Source: Pseudoflavonifractor sp. 60
Lineage (GTDB): Bacteria; Bacillota; Clostridia; Oscillospirales; Oscillospiraceae
Direction: 5' to 3'
Length of the DNA stretch: 47,532 nucleotides
NCBI RefSeq assembly: GCF_009911645.1
Contig: NZ_QWKI01000044.1
Span: 1-47,532 of the forward strand
The notes beneath the pieces are model-generated. The model searched no databases, was not told where the DNA came from, and saw nothing but the letters and a program-made list of their open reading frames with translations. Shown piece by piece: positions 16,053 to 24,078 of this stretch. How positions within the stretch are numbered: the first letter of the stretch is position 1; each line of letters begins with the position of its first letter. The position numbers were made by a program, and so were the translations under genes.

Positions 16053-16089
16053 AAAAATTGCGTATTCCCTCCATCGGGCGGCAATTTTT
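16053..16089 (+). promoter_or_regulatory. Leader hairpin before the MATE exporter
   Basis: 9-bp stem AAAAATTGC / GCAATTTTT in the leader, with a 19-nt loop that holds an inner CCC/GGG pair. It ends 7 bases before the AAGGAGG-containing region. It could be a weak attenuator. It matches no riboswitch class I know. Confidence 0.4.
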
Positions 16090-16109
16090 GCTTGAAGGAG
16101 GAATGTAAA

Positions 16110-17498
16110 ATGGAACAACCCAGAACCGAGAACAAGATGGGCGTCATGCCCGAGAACAAGCTGCTGCTGAATATGGCAGTCCCCATGATCGTATCCATGC
16201 TGATCCAGGCCTGCTACAACGTGGTAGACAGCTACTTTGTCTCCAAGCTCAGCGAGGACGCCCTGAACGCAGTGTCGCTGGCCTTCCCGGTGCAGAACCT
16301 GATGATCGCCGTGGCAGTGGGCACCGGCGTGGGCATCAACGCTCTGCTCTCCCGGAGCCTGGGCCAAAAGGACCAGGAGCGGGCCAACCGCACCGCAATG
16401 AACGGCATCCTGCTGGAGGTGGCCAGCGGTCTGGTGTTCATGTTGCTGGGCCTGACCTGCGCCCGGCTGTTTTACACCGTTCAGACTGACATCCCCCGCC
16501 TTGTGAAGTACGGAACCGACTACCTGACCATCATCTGCGGTGCCAGCATGGGCATTTTCCTGTCGGTCACCTGCGAGCGGCTGGTTCAGGCCACCGGACG
16601 CACGGTGTATGCCATGGTCATCCAGGGAGTGGGTTCGGTCATCAACCTGGTGCTGGACCCCATCCTCATCTTCGGCCTGTTCGGAATGCCCCGGATGGAG
16701 GTGGCCGGGGCGGCTGTGGCCACGGTGGCGGGCCAAATCGTCGGCGGCCTGGTGGGGCTCTACCTCTCTCTGACCCACAATCCGGAAATTCAGATGTCCT
16801 GGAAGGGTCTGAAGCCCAGCCGGGATATCATCGGCGGCATCTACAGCGTGGGCCTGCCCTCCATCATCATGCAGTCCATCGGCTCTGTCATGGTCTTCGG
16901 GATGAACCAGATTCTGCTGGCCTTTACCTCCACCGCCACGGCGGTATTTGGCATCTACTTCAAGCTCCAGTCCTTCATCTTCATGCCTGTGTTTGGACTG
17001 AACAACGGCATGGTGCCCATTGTGGCCTACAACTACGGAGCCCAGAAGCCTGAGCGAATTATCAAGACGGTCAAGCTGGCCGTGACCTACGCTGTGGGCA
17101 TTATGGTGGTGGGCTTCGCCCTGTTCCAGCTCTTTCCCGACGTATTCCTCAGCCTGTTTGAGGCGGAGGGGGAGGAGGCCGGCGATCTGCTGACCATCGG
17201 CGTGCCCGCCCTGCGTATTATCTCTTACCACTTCCTGGTGGCTGGCATCAGCGTGGTGAGTATGTCCGTTTTCCAGGCGCTGGGCCACGGGCTGCTGTCC
17301 CTGATCGTGTCGGTCATCCGCCAGCTGGTGGTCCTGCTGCCGGTGGCCTTTGTGCTGTCCCGGCTGGGCGGACTGCACACGGTGTGGTGGGCTTTCCCCT
17401 GTGCGGAGATCTTTGCCGTCTCCCTGTGCTGTCTGTTCCTCTACCGGGTCTATCAGAAGGAAATCGCCCCCATGGGGGGACCGTCCAACTCTCTCTGA
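16110..17498 (+). CDS. MATE-family multidrug efflux protein
   Basis: A 462-residue integral membrane protein with 12 predicted helices in two homologous halves. Typical MATE features are the NMAVPMIVSMLIQACYNVVD start and GVGINALLSR in helix 2. It couples cation influx to drug or metabolite export. ATG 16110 has GAAGGAGG at good spacing; an earlier in-frame start at 16092 lacks one. It is transcribed alone from a consensus promoter with a hairpin-containing leader and ends at a long bidirectional terminator. Confidence 0.92.
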   Translation: MEQPRTENKMGVMPENKLLLNMAVPMIVSMLIQACYNVVDSYFVSKLSEDALNAVSLAFPVQNLMIAVAVGTGVGINALLSRSLGQKDQERANRTAMNGILLEVASGLVFMLLGLTCARLFYTVQTDIPRLVKYGTDYLTIICGASMGIFLSVTCERLVQATGRTVYAMVIQGVGSVINLVLDPILIFGLFGMPRMEVAGAAVATVAGQIVGGLVGLYLSLTHNPEIQMSWKGLKPSRDIIGGIYSVGLPSIIMQSIGSVMVFGMNQILLAFTSTATAVFGIYFKLQSFIFMPVFGLNNGMVPIVAYNYGAQKPERIIKTVKLAVTYAVGIMVVGFALFQLFPDVFLSLFEAEGEEAGDLLTIGVPALRIISYHFLVAGISVVSMSVFQALGHGLLSLIVSVIRQLVVLLPVAFVLSRLGGLHTVWWAFPCAEIFAVSLCCLFLYRVYQKEIAPMGGPSNSL

Positions 17499-17531
17499 TC
17501 CCAGCTCACCGCTGTCTGTTCCCATATATGC

Positions 17532-17576
17532 AAAAAAACGCCCGGCTGTGGAGGATCATCCACAGCCGGGCGTTTT
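17532..17576. terminator. Bidirectional terminator between MATE and phage module
   Basis: Perfect 14-bp stem (17539-17552 / 17559-17572) with a 6-nt loop, a T4 tail on plus and an A7 run (17532-17538) that gives U7 on minus. It serves both the MATE gene and the convergent phage-type operon. Confidence 0.9.
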
Positions 17577-17579
17577 CAA

Positions 17580-17786
17580 TTACTCTTTTTTCACACTCTC
17601 TGCGTCCACCTTGGCCTCGGCGGCAATGTAGGCCACGATTGACGCCAGCGACACCACAGCCCCCGCCACGCTGGACACGGTCCCCTCGTCCAGGCCGAAC
17701 ACCATCGCCAGCCCCATGACGATTCCCGCCGCCGCAGCCCACAGCTTCCGGCTGCTCAGCTTGCGTCTCCAATCAATTTTGCTCAT
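17580..17786 (-). CDS. Small phage-type holin
   Basis: A 68-residue protein: basic N-terminus SKIDWRRKLSSRKLW, a hydrophobic segment AAAAGIVMGLAMVFGL, a second one VSSVAGAVVSLASIVAYIAA, and a charged tail. Two helices and charged ends fit small holins of clostridial phages. It is the last gene of the minus-strand module, overlapping the upstream gene by 14 bp. Holins open the inner membrane to an endolysin, but no endolysin is in this module. Confidence 0.75.
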   Translation of the reverse strand: MSKIDWRRKLSSRKLWAAAAGIVMGLAMVFGLDEGTVSSVAGAVVSLASIVAYIAAEAKVDAESVKKE

Positions 17787-17997
17787 GTTCTCCGTCCTTT
17801 CCGTTTTTCAAAATGGTTTTCAAGCAGACCATCAACAGCTCTCCGCCGAAAAAGGCCAAAATCACCCCCAGCAGAGCGGCGGGGTCATGGCCGGTGCGGG
17901 ACAGGATGCGCAGGGCATAGGCGCAGGCCGCTGTGCCGCAGCTCACACACCACAGCACCACCAATTTAGCGAACAGGTGGGGAATCCGCTTTTTCAC
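17773..17997 (-). CDS. Small membrane protein, probable holin-associated
   Basis: A 74-residue protein starting at a GTG that overlaps the upstream stop as GTGA. It has two hydrophobic stretches, LFAKLVVLWCVSCGTAACAY and PAALLGVILAFFGGELLMV, and a charged C-terminus. The position between XhlA-like and holin-like genes suggests a second holin or antiholin. The family is not recognised. Confidence 0.65.
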   Translation of the reverse strand: MKKRIPHLFAKLVVLWCVSCGTAACAYALRILSRTGHDPAALLGVILAFFGGELLMVCLKTILKNGKDGEHEQN

Positions 17998-18293
17998 AGT
18001 CCCACCCTGGCCAGCACCCAGGCCAGCACTGCGGCGGCCACCGCCCACAGACTCCTCTCCACCAGCCCGTCCCAGCGCCGGCCCGCCTTGCCAGTGAGCT
18101 CCTTGACCATCAGGGTCAGCTCATCCAGCTTGGCGTCAATGGCCTTATAGTGGGCGTCCTGGACGGCGTCAGAGGTCTCCAGGGCCCGGAGCCGGTCAAA
18201 CATCTCCCGATGGGTGGAGGCGTGCTGCTCGTTGGTCCGCTCCAGGGCCTCCACCCGGAGGCGCAGGGCACAGTTTTCACAGGATTCCGGCAT
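17994..18293 (-). CDS. XhlA-like haemolysin/holin accessory protein
   Basis: A 99-residue protein. It has an N-terminal CENC motif, a coiled-coil middle (about residues 10-70) and a single C-terminal transmembrane helix SLWAVAAAVLAWVLARV. This matches XhlA-family proteins that pair with a holin in Bacillus PBSX-type lysis cassettes. AAAGGAGG precedes the ATG. It lies directly downstream of the tail-collar gene. Confidence 0.75.
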   Translation of the reverse strand: MPESCENCALRLRVEALERTNEQHASTHREMFDRLRALETSDAVQDAHYKAIDAKLDELTLMVKELTGKAGRRWDGLVERSLWAVAAAVLAWVLARVGL

Positions 18294-18305
18294 AGTCTCC
18301 CTCCT

Positions 18306-18776
18306 TTACAGCTTCATAATGTAGCACAGCGCATAGTAGGGCGGCATATTGTTGTGGGCATATCCGCTCCCCGTATTGTCGCTGTCGGCATAGGCGTACC
18401 AGTTGTAGTTGGCTGGGCTGGGCATATGGATCTGGGTGTACCAGTAATCGGTCTGAGACATCATATCGGCGTAGCTGCCCTGGATCCTGTGGTTGTGGGC
18501 GGGGAGCTCGCTGACGGTCAGGGTGTGGCTCTCCTCGCCGCCGGTATAGCCGGGGCTGTAGGAGCTGCCCGCCCCCAGCACAAAGCGGTTTCTCAGGTCG
18601 GGGGTCCCGTTCTGGCCGTTGCACAGCGCCCAGCCCTGGGGGATAGCGTTGGCCGCGCCGGACCAGATGGCGATCATCCCCTGGGGGACGGTGTCCAGCG
18701 CCGCCAGCCTAGTGTTCACATAGCTCTTGACCTTCCCCCAGAGGTAGGTCAGGCCGGTCTTATCCAAATATCCCAT
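18306..18776 (-). CDS. Phage tail-collar fibre protein
   Basis: A 156-residue protein with the tail-collar domain signature: PQGMIAIWSG, IPQGWALCNGQNGTPDLRNRF, a T/S-rich SHTLTVSELPAHNHRI segment, and an ending MPPYYALCYIMKL. The N-terminus (YLDKTGLTYLWGKVKSYV) is shared with the next upstream protein. Tail-collar proteins form the receptor-contacting end of tail fibres. Confidence 0.88.
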   Translation of the reverse strand: MGYLDKTGLTYLWGKVKSYVNTRLAALDTVPQGMIAIWSGAANAIPQGWALCNGQNGTPDLRNRFVLGAGSSYSPGYTGGEESHTLTVSELPAHNHRIQGSYADMMSQTDYWYTQIHMPSPANYNWYAYADSDNTGSGYAHNNMPPYYALCYIMKL

Positions 18777-18780
18777 GGAC

Positions 18781-19299
18781 TCACGCCTCTGCGATAGTGT
18801 CGATTTCGGCGTTGGTAATGGCCTGGATCTCGAAGAACTGGCCCAGAGCGTCCCAGTCCTGGCCGGTCCAGGCGTAGTTCATGCCGGTGGTCTCCACATT
18901 CCACACGTCCCCAATCTCATTGTCCTCCGCCGGCAGGGATGCGAAATTGGTCACGCTGCCCCGGTAGCGGTAGACGTGGGACAGGTCGCTTTTCAGGGCC
19001 AGGTCGGGCTTGTTCTCCACGTGGTCCCACTCCACACTGTCCGCCTTGCCGCCGCCGGTGGCGGAGAGGACCCCCTGATTGATAGCCAGGCCGGTCCCCA
19101 CCTTCACGCCGCCCAGGGTCTCCGGGGTTGCGGCGGGCAGGTTATAGTTTGTCAAATTGCTCAGCTTGATTTTCTCGTCGGCGGTAAAGTCGTTGGAGCT
19201 CAGGCCCTTGCCGGTCTCCTTGTCCACCTTGCCGCCCAGCTTTCCGGCCAGCTTGCCCCACAGGTAGAGCAGGCCCTCGCTGTCAAGATACTTCCTCAT
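18781..19299 (-). CDS. Phage tail-fibre/head-fibre-like protein
   Basis: A 172-residue protein. Its start RKYLDSEGLLYLWGKLAGKL is similar to the N-terminus of the collar protein, suggesting a shared attachment motif. It has a trimeric-fibre-like GGVKVGTGLAINQGVLS stretch and a C-terminal domain (YRYRGSVTNFASLP) found in phage fibre and head-fibre proteins. It is coupled to the upstream gene by an ATGA overlap. Confidence 0.8.
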   Translation of the reverse strand: MRKYLDSEGLLYLWGKLAGKLGGKVDKETGKGLSSNDFTADEKIKLSNLTNYNLPAATPETLGGVKVGTGLAINQGVLSATGGGKADSVEWDHVENKPDLALKSDLSHVYRYRGSVTNFASLPAEDNEIGDVWNVETTGMNYAWTGQDWDALGQFFEIQAITNAEIDTIAEA

Positions 19300-19901
19300 T
19301 TCAACATCTCCTCCAATTCTGAATTTGTCAGAGCCTCCACAGGCTCAGGGATCCTCTCCAGCTCCTTCACCAGCCCGGAGATGGCCGCCATGGGGTGCTG
19401 ATCCGGGTCCTCCAGGTGGCTGAGCTTCCGGTGGTCAGGGGCAGAGAGCGGCAGGGCGGACAGCAGCCGCTCCCCTGCGTAGAGCCCCAGCTCCCCCGCC
19501 TGCGTGTAGCCCAGGCCGTCCCCCTTCCGGTCCAGCTCCTGCCGCCACAACTCGGGGGTCGGGGGCAGGGAGGGCATCCCCGGGTCCGTCCCCTCCAGAA
19601 TCAGACCCAGGTCCGCCCAGACGGTGGGCAGGACCACCCCCTCCCCCCGCCGGCCCAGAATCCCTGCGAAGAGGCGGCGTCCCGGCTGGGCCAGCAGCTC
19701 CCAGGGCACAGCGCACCGGCCGTCCTCCTCGGGCAGCACCGCCCGGGAGTCCTGTCCCGCCCGAAACACCGCCGTCTTTTCCAGTCCGTCCCACTCCGGG
19801 GAGAAGCGGAACTTTACAAGGCAGGCGTTGACTCCGCCGCTGGCGACGGTCTCCCTCTGCTCCACGGTCAGCCTGCTGACGTCCGCAAAGAGTTGAAACA
19901 T
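19296..19901 (-). CDS. Phage tail/baseplate-associated protein
   Basis: A 201-residue protein. The N-terminal half has the VKFRFSPEWDGLEKTAVFRAG pattern of phage tail-tip or baseplate proteins of Firmicutes. The C-terminal part (HRKLSHLEDPDQHPMAAI) resembles segments that precede fibre domains. GAAAGGAG lies before the ATG. It is the first gene of a six-gene module; the expected upstream tail genes (tape measure, baseplate hub) are missing and the housekeeping gene yigZ lies there instead. Confidence 0.72.
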   Translation of the reverse strand: MFQLFADVSRLTVEQRETVASGGVNACLVKFRFSPEWDGLEKTAVFRAGQDSRAVLPEEDGRCAVPWELLAQPGRRLFAGILGRRGEGVVLPTVWADLGLILEGTDPGMPSLPPTPELWRQELDRKGDGLGYTQAGELGLYAGERLLSALPLSAPDHRKLSHLEDPDQHPMAAISGLVKELERIPEPVEALTNSELEEMLK

Positions 19902-19991
19902 TGCCTTTCACTCCTTTCAAGTCAATTCAAAATGGCCCGGCCTGGCGGGAAAGTTGTACGTTTGAATGCACCATTTCCACAAAATTTTCCA

Positions 19992-20015
19992 CAAAAAAAT
20001 ACCGCCCGAAGGCGG
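19992..20015 (-). terminator. Terminator of yigZ
   Basis: On the minus strand CCGCC-TTCG-GGCGG followed by TATTTTTTT. The UUCG tetraloop makes it very stable. It separates yigZ from the phage module. Confidence 0.88.
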
Positions 20016-20027
20016 CAGGGTGGATTG

Positions 20028-20669
20028 TTATCCTTTGGGCAGGCGGAAGGGGACGTCCTGGAACCGCTCCCCCGCCTCCAGCACCTCCACCGTTCCGGCG
20101 GAGAGCTCCAAAATCCGGGCGGCGAAGGGGGCGGCGCGCTCCTCGGGCAGCAGGGCGGAGATGAGCACATCCGCGCCATAGTCCACGTTCTCCACCGCTC
20201 CGCCGGAGGAGAGCACCTCCCGGCGCATGGACTCGAACTGGGCGTAGGTGCAGGGGATCTCCATGGCGACCCACCGGCGGACCACCGAGATCCCGGCGCA
20301 GTCCAGGGCGTCCTTGGCCCCCTGGGTATAGGCCCGGACCAGTCCTCCGGCCCCCAGCAGAACGCCCCCGAAATAGCGGGTCACCACGCAGACCACGTCC
20401 ACCACCTCTTCCCGCTGGAAGACGTTGAGCATGGGCTGTCCCGCGGTGCCCTGGGGCTCGCCGTCGTCGGAGCAGCGCTCCAGCCCCCCCTGCCGCAGGC
20501 GGTAGCACCAGCAGTTGTGGCGGGCGTCGTAGTGCTTTTTCCGGGTCGCCTCAATGCGCTCCCGGGCCTCCTCCTCACTGCTGATCCGCCACACCTGGCC
20601 GATGAACCGGGACCGCTTTTCCACCAGCTCGGTCTCGCTGTGGCCGGTGGGAATGTAATATTCTGTCAT
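20028..20669 (-). CDS. yigZ: YigZ/IMPACT family protein
   Basis: A 213-residue protein of full family length. It has the UPF0029/IMPACT N-terminal domain with KKHYDARHNCWCYR, SDDGEPQGTAGQPML and VTRYFGGVLLGAGGLVRAY, followed by the ferredoxin-like C-terminal domain. The family is conserved but of unclear function (eukaryotic IMPACT regulates Gcn2). I chose ATG 20669 with AGAGG 8 nt upstream; the GTG 9 bp earlier overlaps the ribosome site. Confidence 0.92.
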   Translation of the reverse strand: MTEYYIPTGHSETELVEKRSRFIGQVWRISSEEEARERIEATRKKHYDARHNCWCYRLRQGGLERCSDDGEPQGTAGQPMLNVFQREEVVDVVCVVTRYFGGVLLGAGGLVRAYTQGAKDALDCAGISVVRRWVAMEIPCTYAQFESMRREVLSSGGAVENVDYGADVLISALLPEERAAPFAARILELSAGTVEVLEAGERFQDVPFRLPKG

Positions 20670-20689
20670 TGAGGTCACCTCTTATAAAA

Positions 20690-20718
20690 AGATTACTACC
20701 GTTTGATAGTAAAATCAA
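20690..20718 (-). promoter_or_regulatory. yigZ promoter
   Basis: On the minus strand TTGATT (20713-20718), 17 bp, TAATCT (20690-20695). Confidence 0.6.
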
Positions 20719-20735
20719 CACTTTCCATATTTATG

Positions 20736-20744
20736 TGGTATAAT
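20736..20744 (+). promoter_or_regulatory. Extended -10 promoter of the small ORF at 20778
   Basis: TGGTATAAT is an extended -10 with consensus TATAAT (20739-20744). No -35 match is present at 17 bp, which is common for extended -10 promoters. Confidence 0.6.
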
Positions 20745-20777
20745 ATTGCGCGATACATTATAAAGTGAGGTGATTTT

Positions 20778-21014
20778 ATGGAACTCGAAAACTCCCCTTG
20801 GCTGGTGGATTTCTTCCAAGTCCGTCAAGATATCACGGAGGACGCTCTTTTGCTGGAAGCCCTGTCCGTATACATGTCTGCCAACGAGAAGTTCATCCGG
20901 GACGAACAGACCAAATACATCTCCATAGTCTTTTGCCGACTGTGCGACTACTTGTCCCAGCATGTTCAGGATCTCTGCCATCTGGAGCATCGCCTGGGCC
21001 TGGAACCCCAATGA
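20778..21014 (+). CDS. Small acidic protein of unknown function (78 aa)
   Basis: A 78-residue soluble protein with a GAGGTG ribosome site and an extended -10 promoter, so it is probably real. It is predicted mainly helical, with no Cys motif except single CRLCDY, and no membrane segment. I do not recognise the family. It is divergent from yigZ. The 120 bp after it hold only GC-rich sequence with no clear gene. Confidence 0.6.
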   Translation: MELENSPWLVDFFQVRQDITEDALLLEALSVYMSANEKFIRDEQTKYISIVFCRLCDYLSQHVQDLCHLEHRLGLEPQ

Positions 21015-21134
21015 GGCAAAAACAGCACGCCGGACCGCCGCACCCTGCCCGCACACGATAGCAGCGCACTTGCAGCGTGGGACGACCCAGCCCGCCGTCT
21101 CACAGGGCCCCGGGGTTCCCGGCCCTTGCCCAGT

Positions 21135-22100
21135 CTATTGCAGCAGCGCCATCACATCCGCCCGCTCGGGCATGGAGCGTATGGCCCCCTTCCGGGTCGT
21201 AACTAAGTAGGCCGCAGTGTTGGCAAACCGGAGCATCCCGGTCAAATCCTCCTCCGTCAGCCCATCCAGGCCCCGCTCCAGCACAAAGTTCAGCACGCAG
21301 GCGCAGAAGGTATCCCCCGCCCCGGTGGTCTCAATCACGCCGCCCAGCTTGCAGGCGGGGACAAAGACCCGCTTGTCCTCATAGTAGGAGTAGCTCCCCT
21401 CAGCCCCCGCTGTCACGTTGAACAGGCGGATGTTGGGGTATTTTTCCCGGAGGATGGCCGCACCCTTGTCAAAATCGCTCTCGCCGGTCATAAACTCCAG
21501 CTCGTTATCCGCGATTTTCAGGATATCGCACCGGGCCAGGCCGTACTCGATCTGCGTCCTGGCCTCCTCCAGGCCGTTCCACAGCGGCGGGCGGAGGTTG
21601 GGGTCAAAGGAGATCAGCGCGCCGCTCCCCTTCGCCGCGTCTATGGCCCGGCACGTGGCCCCTCGCACCCCCTCGTGGGTCATGGACAGGGTTCCAAAGT
21701 GGAAGATACGGCTGTCCCCAATGGCGTTCAGAGGCAGCTCCTCCGGGGTCAGCATCATATCCGCGCCGGGGTTGCGGTAGAAGGAGAAGTCCCGGTCCCC
21801 GTTGGGGAAGGTCTTCACAAAGGCCAGGGTAGTACGGACCTCCGGGTCAAACACCAGATAGTCCATGCAGATACCCGCCTCCGCCGCCACATCCCGCAGC
21901 AGATGGCCGAACATATCCTCTCCCACCTTGCCCACAAAGGCGCAGGAGCGGTCCAGCTTTTTCAGCATAGCCAGCACATTGCAGGGGGCGCCTCCGGGGT
22001 TGGCCTCAAACAGGGTATTCCCCTGCCCGCTGAGGCCGTTCTCGGTAAAGTCCACCAGCAGCTCTCCCAGCGCGATCACGTCAAACCGTTTTTCTGTCAT
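21135..22100 (-). CDS. PfkB-family fructokinase
   Basis: A 321-residue sugar kinase. The N-terminal signature is ALGELLVDFTENG and GGAPCNVLAMLKKL. The C-terminal ATP/anion-hole motif is ETTGAGDTFCACVL, with the catalytic Asp in GAGD. It is closest in pattern to bacterial fructokinases (ScrK/Cscb-type). The start ATG lies 4 bp beyond the GH32 stop, with GGAGGG in the GH32 tail as ribosome site, so the two are translationally coupled. It phosphorylates the fructose released by GH32. Confidence 0.9.
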   Translation of the reverse strand: MTEKRFDVIALGELLVDFTENGLSGQGNTLFEANPGGAPCNVLAMLKKLDRSCAFVGKVGEDMFGHLLRDVAAEAGICMDYLVFDPEVRTTLAFVKTFPNGDRDFSFYRNPGADMMLTPEELPLNAIGDSRIFHFGTLSMTHEGVRGATCRAIDAAKGSGALISFDPNLRPPLWNGLEEARTQIEYGLARCDILKIADNELEFMTGESDFDKGAAILREKYPNIRLFNVTAGAEGSYSYYEDKRVFVPACKLGGVIETTGAGDTFCACVLNFVLERGLDGLTEEDLTGMLRFANTAAYLVTTRKGAIRSMPERADVMALLQ

Positions 22101-22104
22101 CGTC

Positions 22105-23607
22105 TCAGCCCTCCATTTCCTGTTCGTCAAACGTCAAATCGTATTTTTCCACATCCATCAGCACCGATCCCCCCGCCTCGAAGGTAATGGCGGCGGCCTC
22201 CTGCCGGGTGTAGACGACCGCGCTGGCCGCCTGCTCCCCGTCGTTGACAAAGACCTCCACGCTGAACCGGTCCAGGATGATCCGGAGCTTGATCTCCCCT
22301 TCCCGATACCGCACCAGGAAACTGCGGGTGTGGACGATATCGTGGGGCAGGCCGCTGCGGGTCCGGTCAATTTTCAGGGTCCCGTCGCTGGGGCGGTAGC
22401 GGATAATGGTTTCGTGCTCCCCGTCCTTGGCGACCCGGATGCGGAACCAGCGGTACATCTCCCCGCCGGTGGGCCGGACGGTGACCGTCATATCCAGGAC
22501 CCGCCCCTGAACGCCGGGCAGATTGACCTCCCCGCTGACGGGAATATTGCTGTGCATCACGCAGCAGCTGCGGTAATTCTCCAGCTCCCGCACCGGGTTC
22601 TGGTACAGCCGCCCGCTCTTCACCGCCAGCTCCCGGGGCAGGGTCATCTGCCCAAACCAGCGGCAGTGGTAGGGCTTGGCCCCCACCGTACCCCAGTTCT
22701 GCATCCAGGCCACCATGACCCGCCGCCCGTCGGGGGCCAGCAGAGTCTGGGGGGCGTAGAAGTCCAGTCCGTAGTCAATGGCCTGGACATACTGCCGCAG
22801 AAAGCCTTTCCCCTCCGGCTCGTAGTCCCCGATGAGGCACACCGTCCCGTTGCCGGCGTGGAACTCCAGCCCCACGGGGTTCATCTCCTGGGGACTGGTC
22901 ATCAGCACCTGCTTGCCGTCCAGGGGGAAGAAGTCGGGGCACTCCCACATCTTCCCGTACTGGTTGTGGCAGCGGTCCAGAGTTCGGACGAACTCCCATT
23001 TGAGACCATCCCCACTGCGGTACAGCAGGACGGCCCCGCTGTCATCTGCGGTGCGGTTGCCGATGGCGGCGTAGAAGGTATCCCCCTCCCGCCAGACCTT
23101 GGGGTCCCGGAAGTCGATGGTGCTGCCCCCCCTGGGCAGGTCCTTCCCCCCCAGAACGGGGTTGTCCAGGAGCTTCTCATAGTCGATCCCGTCCCCAATG
23201 GCGACGCACTGGGTCTGGACATCCTGGAGAAAACCCTCGGCGTTGTGGCTGCGCTGGACGCCAGTGTACATCAGCAGCTGCCGTCCATCGGGCAGCTCCA
23301 CCGCTCCGCCGGAAAAGCACCCAGCGGCGTCATAGTCCCGGTCGGGGGCCAGGGCGGCGGGCAGGCGCTCCCAGCGGATAAAGTCCCGGGTCTTCAGGTG
23401 CCCCCAGTGCATGGGGCCCCACTCGTTGGAGTAAGGGTGGTACTGGTAGAAGAGGTGGCACTCCCCTTTATAGAAGGAAAAGCCGTTGGGGTCGTTCATC
23501 CAGCCGATGGTGGGGGTTGCGTGGAAGGCGGGGCGCTCGCTGTCGGGGATGTGGGGGCCATACTGGGCCTCAAAATCCCGGGCTTTTTGCAGCGGTTCAC
23601 TGGTCAT
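22105..23607 (-). CDS. GH32 sucrose-6-phosphate hydrolase / beta-fructofuranosidase
   Basis: A 500-residue cytoplasmic enzyme. Catalytic motifs: WMNDPNG with nucleophile D39, FRDPKVW (transition-state Asp about 168) and WECPD with acid/base E222. A C-terminal beta-sandwich (about 350-500) follows. No signal peptide, so it acts on imported sucrose, sucrose-6-phosphate or short fructans. It forms a two-gene operon with the fructokinase. No transporter is adjacent. Confidence 0.93.
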   Translation of the reverse strand: MTSEPLQKARDFEAQYGPHIPDSERPAFHATPTIGWMNDPNGFSFYKGECHLFYQYHPYSNEWGPMHWGHLKTRDFIRWERLPAALAPDRDYDAAGCFSGGAVELPDGRQLLMYTGVQRSHNAEGFLQDVQTQCVAIGDGIDYEKLLDNPVLGGKDLPRGGSTIDFRDPKVWREGDTFYAAIGNRTADDSGAVLLYRSGDGLKWEFVRTLDRCHNQYGKMWECPDFFPLDGKQVLMTSPQEMNPVGLEFHAGNGTVCLIGDYEPEGKGFLRQYVQAIDYGLDFYAPQTLLAPDGRRVMVAWMQNWGTVGAKPYHCRWFGQMTLPRELAVKSGRLYQNPVRELENYRSCCVMHSNIPVSGEVNLPGVQGRVLDMTVTVRPTGGEMYRWFRIRVAKDGEHETIIRYRPSDGTLKIDRTRSGLPHDIVHTRSFLVRYREGEIKLRIILDRFSVEVFVNDGEQAASAVVYTRQEAAAITFEAGGSVLMDVEKYDLTFDEQEMEG

Positions 23608-23951
23608 GGAAAATTCCTCCGGACAATTTTATATTTGAACCCTCAACACAGGGTTGGTAATGATTTCACGGCCACAGGCGTCCTGATCGCTCCGAACTGA
23701 ATGGAGCTGCATCACCGTTTCCTCATTATACCACAGACCAAAGAGCTTTAGCAAGCTGCTCGGACTCTGACATTTGCCGGCGCTGTTCGGCTGGCCGGAG
23801 GAGATGAGGGGACCGGTGCGGGGCGGCCCTATGGTCAAATCTCTGCGGCAGTTCTGTCTAACGGTGTCTGAAGTGCCGCTATTTTGACGAAACGACGGGG
23901 CAAAATAGAAAAAATTCACAGTCTTTAGGAAAAACTTGTCTATTCTGCTGC
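23608..23951. other. Gene-free stretch upstream of GH32 with one inverted repeat
   Basis: No coding region with a ribosome site is seen. AACCC-N8-GGGTT (23638-23655) lies about 30 bp upstream of the GH32 start, next to a TATAAA, and may be a sugar-responsive operator. I see nothing else in the remaining roughly 290 bp. Confidence 0.4.
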
Positions 23952-23980
23952 TTGACGGCAAAAAAACATCGTGGTAAGAT
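23952..23980 (+). promoter_or_regulatory. Promoter of the HPr-like gene
   Basis: TTGACG (23952-23957), 17 bp, TAAGAT (23975-23980). The leader is about 92 nt. Confidence 0.72.
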
Positions 23981-24078
23981 TCCGCCATCGCAAGAGCAGG
24001 GACGCTCCGCGGCGAGCCTTGTCCCGGCCCTTGCCCTACGCTCCAGCCAACCACCTGTTTCAGAAAGGATTTATCTGC

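Noticed and set aside
16038..17525. 495-codon minus-strand frame opposite the MATE exporter
   Set aside because: His/Gln/Gly-rich low-complexity translation with no start signal; the plus frame is a textbook MATE protein.
21865..23700. 611-codon plus-strand frame opposite GH32/fructokinase
   Set aside because: Pro/Val/Gly-rich shadow; the opposite strand has GH32 and PfkB catalytic motifs.
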